This document shows, in pieces, positions 7,435 to 11,572 of a DNA stretch of 11,572 nucleotides (within the stretch, counting starts at the first letter, position 1; each line of letters opens with the position of its first letter). Source of the stretch: Rickettsiales bacterium. Its GTDB lineage: Bacteria > Pseudomonadota > Alphaproteobacteria > Rickettsiales > Deianiraeaceae. The translations under genes were made by a program, and so were the position numbers. The DNA is taken from the NCBI GenBank assembly GCA_947424985.1, contig CANDYN010000024.1, forward strand, positions 1 to 11,572, read 5' to 3'. The notes under the pieces are model-generated. The model had not been told where the DNA came from and searched no databases. It saw only the letters and a program-made list of their open reading frames with translations.

Positions 7435-8439
7435 CTAAGCTAATAGCTCGTCCATACCGCTCACTTTGTTCTCATGCTTAATTAATATATATGCGTAATC
7501 ACCAAGCTTAACCTTTCTAGCTTCATCTTCATCTTTTATCATAATCCAAGCTTCATCTGGCGTTATTTCATTTGATATATATGCACTTTCAATCTCTGTA
7601 TCTTTAGCCCTACCATCTTCGTACATCCTTTTTATACTCACTTTTTGACCAGCTTTTAAACCCACCTCACTACCAATATCAAGTTTGAATATGGCCTTTT
7701 CTTCAAATATTCTTTTTTCTGTTATTTGAGAGTATGGTTGAATTATTTTTAAAACCTCCGGCATAACCACATCAATACATTTCAAAATAGCTTTTGACAT
7801 AGCGATTCCATCGTTTTTCGTCGCAACACTTCCATTTGGTATTGTTCTTGAAAACGTTGTTTTGCATCTTATTGATTTAACTTTATTTAACGATGGAAGC
7901 TCGATTATATCAGCATTTGCGTCAACATTAACACTTGCTATTGTTTTTGTGATAGAATCATTTCCCTTGCCCCCGTTTAAAATTTTTAGAGTCAACACAA
8001 GCCAATCCATTCCCGTGCTCTGAGAAAAACCTGCATCATTAATTTTTCCGGAAATTGCATAATTTGCACCAATTGGGGTTTTCATTACCGCCCCTGTGGA
8101 ATTTAATTCATTTAACGTAATTTCCGTTTTCAGCTTATCTATTAAGTTTCTATCTTCAACTTTTCCGTATTTATTTGATACTATTTCTGCCTCAATAAGG
8201 TTTGATAAAGTTTTACCAACCTCCTGTGCTTTTGAATATTCACCAATTTCATCAAAAGGAACAACTGCTATTGTATTTTTTTCCGATTTCTTTACAATTG
8301 CAAGATCAGCCGTTGTTGCCTTTACAGGTTTATACATTTCAAAATCCTTTATTTTATACGAAGCACATGAAGAAATAAGGCAAATTATAGCGATACTTAA
8401 AATTTTCATCACAGAAAAATAAATAGATTGTTTTTGCAT
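7435..8439 (-). CDS. CsgG-family outer-membrane lipoprotein with C-terminal extension
   Basis: Probable outer-membrane lipoprotein of the CsgG superfamily, whose members include curli and holdfast secretion channels and related envelope lipoproteins. The product is 334 residues from the ATG at 8439. An ATG ten codons downstream (8409) would also give a good lipoprotein signal and cannot be excluded. The lipobox is ISSC with Cys25; Ala follows the Cys, consistent with sorting to the outer membrane. The CsgG-like domain starts with TIAVVPFDEIG (about 56-66), then an LIEAEI...VEDRNLIDKL helix-strand segment (81-103), then GANYAISGKI (124-133). CsgG itself is about 277 residues; here roughly residues 235-334 form an added domain with LDIGSEVGLKAGQKVSI, which resembles the C-terminal domain of the flagellar protein FlgT. 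It is the only minus-strand gene, convergent with pyrH and divergent from lpxK. No curli genes are nearby, so the exported substrate, if any, is unknown. Confidence 0.75.
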   Translation of the reverse strand: MQKQSIYFSVMKILSIAIICLISSCASYKIKDFEMYKPVKATTADLAIVKKSEKNTIAVVPFDEIGEYSKAQEVGKTLSNLIEAEIVSNKYGKVEDRNLIDKLKTEITLNELNSTGAVMKTPIGANYAISGKINDAGFSQSTGMDWLVLTLKILNGGKGNDSITKTIASVNVDANADIIELPSLNKVKSIRCKTTFSRTIPNGSVATKNDGIAMSKAILKCIDVVMPEVLKIIQPYSQITEKRIFEEKAIFKLDIGSEVGLKAGQKVSIKRMYEDGRAKDTEIESAYISNEITPDEAWIMIKDEDEARKVKLGDYAYILIKHENKVSGMDELLA

Positions 8440-8480
8440 AAAGTATATTTTTTAAAAAACAATAGATTTTTATTTTTTTT

Positions 8481-8509
8481 ATCATAGGATTGACGTATAA
8501 TTGTTACAA
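8481..8509 (-). promoter_or_regulatory. Putative promoter of the CsgG-family lipoprotein gene
   Basis: On the minus strand, TTGTAA (8509-8504, four of six -35 bases) and TATGAT (8486-8481, five of six -10 bases) are 17 bases apart. The start would be near 8474, with a leader of about 35 bases to the ATG at 8439. That leader contains a 12-bp palindrome of six T and six A (8448-8459). The -35 box lies a few bases before the lpxK ATG at 8513, so the two divergent genes would share promoter DNA. Confidence 0.45.
8496..8501 (+). promoter_or_regulatory. Candidate -10 box for lpxK
   Basis: A perfect TATAAT lies 11 bases before the lpxK ATG at 8513, which would put the transcription start about five bases before the start codon and make the message nearly leaderless. 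At the correct distance upstream there is only a T-run (around 8473-8478), a poor -35 box. The TTGACG at 8490-8495 directly abuts the TATAAT and so cannot pair with it. This is a weak call. Confidence 0.25.
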
Positions 8510-8512
8510 CTT

Positions 8513-9520
8513 ATGAGGACGCCAGATTTTTTTTACCATAAAGACAATTTAAGAGCTAAAATTTTTAGCTTGTTTTATCCGGTATCAATTATGTATATGC
8601 TGATTTTTACGGCAATTTTTTTGACCAAGAAATATTTATTTTTTTTTAAACCAAAAACAAGAGTGATATGCATTGGAAACTTAGTTCTTGGTGGTTCCGG
8701 CAAGACAGAAATTGCAATGTTGATAGCAAGAAAGCTTGGGGTGCTTGGAATAAAATTTTGCTTTTTAACAAGGGGATATGGAAGATCTGAAAAGAGTGAT
8801 ATTTTTTTACAAAAAAATCAGGAAATATTACAAAATGACTTTGAAAGATTTGGAGATGAACCGATTTTACTCAGTCAATTGGGAGATGTTTTTATTACGA
8901 AAAATAGAAAAAACTTCCTAATATCGGATAAATCTTCGGAGTATGAATATATAATAATGGATGATGGGCTTTCCGATTCACGCTTTAAAAAAGACTTTAC
9001 GTTTTTGCTTTTTGATGCTGATTTTTTAGATGGAAATGGAAAATTTTTACCCATCGGACCCGTTAGAATTCCATATTTTTTGCTAAAACATAGCATAGAT
9101 GCTTTAATTTTTACAAACAAAACAGGGGAAAGTCTAGGGTATAAAAGAATCTGCAAAAAGATATATTGTGATGATATTTTATTTTCAGAAATAAAACCCA
9201 TTGAAACAGATAAAAACAAGAGCTATATTGCCTTCTCCGGACTTGGCTTAAACTCAAAATTTTTCAATACCCTTAAAAAAAATGGTGTAAAAATTGCTAA
9301 TACGGTTGAATTCGAAGACCACGTAAAATACTCTACAAACGACATAGGTCTTATAATTTCTGAAAAAAACAAATTTAATTGCGACGGAATTATAACAACA
9401 TCAAAAGATTTTTTAAAATTGCCTGATGATTTTAAGAAAATGGTTACAGAGTATAAAATTTCACATGAAATAAAAGATTTTGATATTTTTTTACAAAAAT
9501 CTTTGCAAATTAAAAAATAG
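8513..9520 (+). CDS. lpxK: Tetraacyldisaccharide 4'-kinase (lipid A biosynthesis)
   Basis: Adds the 4'-phosphate to tetraacyldisaccharide-1-phosphate to give lipid IVA, on the cytoplasmic face of the inner membrane. The ATG at 8513 is chosen because MRTPDFFYHKDNLRAK matches the usual LpxK N-terminus (MRAP.FW); an in-frame TTG at 8501 adds four residues. The product is 335 residues. A membrane-anchoring hydrophobic stretch covers about 22-45. The Walker A loop is GGSGKTE (60-66), where GG.GKTP is usual, followed by FLTRGYGR. The DDG motif is at 150-152; the residue two past the Gly, usually Gln, is Ser154. GNGKFLPIGPVR corresponds to the family's GNG..LPAGPLRE block. His270 in EFEDHVKYS corresponds to the conserved DH pair. 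The usual upstream waaA is absent. mreB follows after 31 bases. Its presence implies an LPS or at least lipid A outer leaflet. Confidence 0.93.
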   Translation: MRTPDFFYHKDNLRAKIFSLFYPVSIMYMLIFTAIFLTKKYLFFFKPKTRVICIGNLVLGGSGKTEIAMLIARKLGVLGIKFCFLTRGYGRSEKSDIFLQKNQEILQNDFERFGDEPILLSQLGDVFITKNRKNFLISDKSSEYEYIIMDDGLSDSRFKKDFTFLLFDADFLDGNGKFLPIGPVRIPYFLLKHSIDALIFTNKTGESLGYKRICKKIYCDDILFSEIKPIETDKNKSYIAFSGLGLNSKFFNTLKKNGVKIANTVEFEDHVKYSTNDIGLIISEKNKFNCDGIITTSKDFLKLPDDFKKMVTEYKISHEIKDFDIFLQKSLQIKK

Positions 9521-9551
9521 GGGTTTAGAATTAATTACGAATTTTTAAATA

Positions 9552-10595
9552 ATGTTTAAAAAACTACGAAACCTAATTGCAAAAGATCTTGGAATTGACG
9601 TTGGAACTGCAAACGTCGTAATGTATGAAAAAGGTACTGGTATTAAATTAAACGAACCATCAACCGTAGCTTTAATGAACAATGGAACAAGTACCGTGCC
9701 ATATCTCTTTGGAAATGTTGCAAAAATGATGATAGGGAGATCTCCGGCTAATATAAAAATTGTAAGACCCATGAAAGATGGTGTTATTGCTGACTTTTAC
9801 GTAGTCGAAGAAATGATAAAAGAATTTGTATCGAGAGTTACCGGTGGCTGGAGGCTTACGCGTCCAAACGTTGTTGTTTGTGTTCCATATGAATCAACCG
9901 TAACCGAGAGAATCGCATTACAGGAAGCTGTTTTGAAATCTGCCGGAGCTCGTGACGTATATTTCGTTTATGAGACAATTGCAGCAGCGCTTGGAGCGAA
10001 TTTACCAATCGGAGATCACTCCGGATCTATGGTTATTGATATTGGCGGTGGCACAACGGATGTTTCCGTTATATCACTTGGCGGAATTGTTGTCGGAAGA
10101 TCATTAAAAATTGCAGGGGATAAATTTACAGATGCAATAATGAAGTATGTAAAATCAAAATATAATATACTAATTGGAAATTCAACGGCCGAAGAAATAA
10201 AAGAAAAAGTTGGCTCAGCCTATGTATCAAAAAATGAACCAGTGAAGAAAATTAACATAAAGGGACGAGATATATCAACTGGAATTCCCGTTGTAATAGA
10301 AATTAGTGAAGAAGATACGGCTCTTGCATTGTCTGACATGGTTGTTGAAATAATTAGATGTGTAAAAGATGTACTGGATTCAGTTCCACCAGAGCTTTCA
10401 TCGGATATTGCCGAACGCGGAATTGTTTTAACCGGCGGGTCGTCTCAAATAAAAAATCTCGATAAAGTTATATCAGATGTTGTGAATTGCAAGGTTTTTC
10501 TTGCACAAAATCCACTTTTATGCGTTGCAAGAGGTCTTGGAATGATACTTGAGGATTTTTCGTCTTATAGTCAAATATTGTTTAAACAAAATTAG
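9552..10595 (+). CDS. mreB: Rod-shape-determining actin-like protein MreB
   Basis: A bacterial actin homologue that forms membrane-bound filaments guiding the peptidoglycan elongation complex. The 347-residue length is normal. The N-terminal MFKKLRNLIAKD is an amphipathic membrane-binding helix like that of Gram-negative MreB. Phosphate loop 1 is LGIDVGTANVVMY (Asp16), and phosphate loop 2 is IDIGGGTTDVSVISLGGI (Asp163). Glu141 aligns with the active-site Glu. The C-terminal part has PPELSSDIAERGIVLTGG. Several otherwise near-invariant stretches differ: YETIAAALGANLP replaces EEPMAAAIGAGLP, GGGTTDVS replaces GGGTTEVA, and LTGGSSQIKNLD replaces LTGGGALLRGLD. All are internally consistent and the frame is intact, so this is a divergent but probably functional MreB. 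mreC and mreD do not follow; an ABC ATPase gene begins 12 bases later. Confidence 0.93.
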   Translation: MFKKLRNLIAKDLGIDVGTANVVMYEKGTGIKLNEPSTVALMNNGTSTVPYLFGNVAKMMIGRSPANIKIVRPMKDGVIADFYVVEEMIKEFVSRVTGGWRLTRPNVVVCVPYESTVTERIALQEAVLKSAGARDVYFVYETIAAALGANLPIGDHSGSMVIDIGGGTTDVSVISLGGIVVGRSLKIAGDKFTDAIMKYVKSKYNILIGNSTAEEIKEKVGSAYVSKNEPVKKINIKGRDISTGIPVVIEISEEDTALALSDMVVEIIRCVKDVLDSVPPELSSDIAERGIVLTGGSSQIKNLDKVISDVVNCKVFLAQNPLLCVARGLGMILEDFSSYSQILFKQN

Positions 10596-10607
10596 TTTTT
10601 TTAAGTT

Positions 10608-11339
10608 ATGTCAAACATTTTATCTATTAAAAATATTTCAAAGTCATTTTTCAATGGAGAGAAAAAAGTTCTCGAAAATATAAATCTTGAAATTGCACAA
10701 AATCAAATTTTCGGACTTGTGGGACTAAATGGAATTGGAAAAACTACAATAATCAAAATGATAATTGGATTGTTAGATATCGAAGATACTGAAAAATCAA
10801 GTATAGAAGTTGATGGAATTAACGTTTTAGATTTTTCAGCAAAGAAGAAGTTTTGCTATTTACCAGAAAAGTTTCAACCCTCTCAGCACCTTACCGGGAT
10901 TGAATTTTTAGATGTTTTTTGCAGTTTTTTCGGAAAGAAAGTTACAATAGATGAAGCATCAAAGCTTTGTGATGAAATCGAGCTCGATAGACAAGTTTTA
11001 TACATGCCAACCTCACAATGTTCAAAGGGAATGGGGCAAAAGCTTGGATTAATTTCTGCTTTCTTGTCAAATGCAAAGTTTTTAATCCTCGATGAACCTA
11101 TGAGTGGACTTGATCCAAAAGCCAGAATTGCTGTTAAAAATTTGATGACAAAATATGTTCAAGACGGGAAGTCTATATTCTTTTCATCACATATTTTGGC
11201 TGATATCGATGAAATTTGCCACGAGATTGCAATCTTACATGATAAAAAAATTATATTCAAGGGAACTTGCGATAACTTTAAAAAAGAGCAGGGCAGTGAA
11301 AATCTTGAAAAATCATTTTTAAATGCAATAACCGTATAA
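10608..11339 (+). CDS. ABC-transporter ATP-binding protein (ABC-2/GldA-like type)
   Basis: A 243-residue nucleotide-binding subunit of an ABC transporter on the inner side of the cytoplasmic membrane. Walker A is GLNGIGKT (39-46), with Ile where Ala is common. The Q-loop region reads YLPEKFQP with LTGIEFL following, the form seen in ABC-2 type exporters. The signature is CSKGMGQKLG (138-147), Walker B with D-loop is LILDEPMSGLDP (Asp162, Glu163), and the switch histidine is His195 in SSHILADID. All catalytic residues are present. A short C-terminal tail follows. The partner permease is not adjacent: the next gene, after 3 bases, encodes an exported hydrolase. The tight spacing suggests cotranscription with mreB. 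The substrate is unknown. Confidence 0.9.
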   Translation: MSNILSIKNISKSFFNGEKKVLENINLEIAQNQIFGLVGLNGIGKTTIIKMIIGLLDIEDTEKSSIEVDGINVLDFSAKKKFCYLPEKFQPSQHLTGIEFLDVFCSFFGKKVTIDEASKLCDEIELDRQVLYMPTSQCSKGMGQKLGLISAFLSNAKFLILDEPMSGLDPKARIAVKNLMTKYVQDGKSIFFSSHILADIDEICHEIAILHDKKIIFKGTCDNFKKEQGSENLEKSFLNAITV

Positions 11340-11342
11340 GCA

Positions 11343-11572
11343 ATGAATATGAAAATATTTCTTGTGATATTTTTAGTATTATTCTCCCAGCTATCTTTCG
11401 CTGAAAACGTAACACTTCCGAATACGCAAATTATAAAAATAAAGTCAAAAGTAAACAATATTGATTATAAAATATATATTTCGCTTCCAAGAAATTATGA
11501 AACAAATACCGAGAAAAAATATCCAATTGTATATTTACTTGACCGCGATTATTCTTTTTTAATTGCTCATAG
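11343..11572 (+). CDS. Exported esterase-like alpha/beta hydrolase, N-terminal part (3' end outside window)
   Basis: Reading is open from the ATG at 11343 to the window end, giving 76 residues. A second ATG two codons on (11349) is an alternative start. The first 20 residues form a signal peptide (MKIFLVIFLVLFSQLSFA, cleavage before ENV), so the product should be periplasmic or secreted. The mature part VNNIDYKIYISLPRNYETNTEKKYPIVYLLDRDYSF (read here as VNNIDYKIYISLP followed by RNY and KKYPIVYLLD) matches the opening of the putative-esterase family related to IroE and S-formylglutathione hydrolase, where a 'vylP.gY...kkYPvvYllDG' pattern is typical; here Arg-Asp replaces the final Gly. The catalytic Ser, Asp and His lie beyond the window, so activity cannot be judged. 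It follows the ABC ATPase gene by 3 bases. Confidence 0.72.
   Translation, partial: MNMKIFLVIFLVLFSQLSFAENVTLPNTQIIKIKSKVNNIDYKIYISLPRNYETNTEKKYPIVYLLDRDYSFLIAH

Noticed and set aside
8096..8422. 108-codon open frame on the plus strand opposite the lipoprotein gene
   Set aside because: It is antisense to a well-supported lipoprotein gene, has no recognisable domain and no start signal.
8490..8501. TTGACG next to TATAAT as one promoter
   Set aside because: The two boxes are directly adjacent with no spacer, so they cannot serve as -35 and -10 of the same promoter.
8501..8512. TTG start for LpxK with four extra residues
   Set aside because: It overlaps the TATAAT, and the ATG at 8513 gives the family-typical MR.P start.
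11159..11458. 99-codon open frame on the minus strand at the end of the ABC ATPase gene
   Set aside because: It runs opposite the H-loop region of the ATPase and the signal peptide of the hydrolase, both well supported; its hydrophobic look comes from AT-rich antisense sequence.
1..11572. Mobile elements, CRISPR arrays, tRNA or rRNA genes
   Set aside because: No transposase-like protein, terminal repeats with target duplications, regularly spaced repeats or structural RNA sequences were recognised.

Overview
The window is strongly AT-rich and densely coded, and looks like the chromosome of an alphaproteobacterium with a reduced genome. UMP kinase carries the IRRRAIRHL stretch that I associate with alphaproteobacterial PyrH, the helicase is AddA-like, and gaps between genes are very short. 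The overall style suggests Rickettsiales or a similar host-associated lineage, but this is inference: no rRNA or other decisive marker is present. LpxK and MreB show a cell that makes lipid A and has an actin-like shape system, which argues against Ehrlichia, Anaplasma and Wolbachia-type organisms that have lost lipid A.

Layout. Positions 1-5713 (+): the C-terminal part of an RND efflux permease, ribonuclease D (rnd), methionyl-tRNA formyltransferase (fmt) and an AddA-like UvrD-family helicase without the usual nuclease domain. Each gene overlaps the next by 4, 4 and 13 bases, so this is one tightly packed transcription unit. A short gap (5714-5786) holds the best promoter in the window. It drives an outer-membrane beta-barrel protein gene whose stop codon shares one base with the start of pyrH (6614-7333). 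A 10-bp perfect inverted repeat lies just inside the 3' end of pyrH. A 101-base convergent gap follows, in which I see no gene and no clear terminator. The only minus-strand gene (7435-8439) encodes a CsgG-family lipoprotein with an extra C-terminal domain. A compact divergent intergenic region then leads to lpxK, mreB, an ABC-transporter ATPase and the start of a secreted alpha/beta-hydrolase (11343 to the window end), all plus strand with gaps of 31, 12 and 3 bases.

Theme. Much of the content concerns the envelope: efflux, an outer-membrane barrel, an outer-membrane lipoprotein, lipid A, cell shape, an ABC exporter-type ATPase and an exported esterase. Housekeeping genes (RNA trimming, initiator-tRNA formylation, break repair, pyrimidine nucleotides) are spliced into the same units. 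No mobile element, CRISPR array, tRNA or rRNA was seen. I did not find a clear new multi-gene system. The most unusual points are the nuclease-less AddA, the outer-membrane protein/pyrH coupling, the divergent MreB next to an orphan ABC ATPase and an esterase, and the lack of recognisable Shine-Dalgarno motifs at every start.
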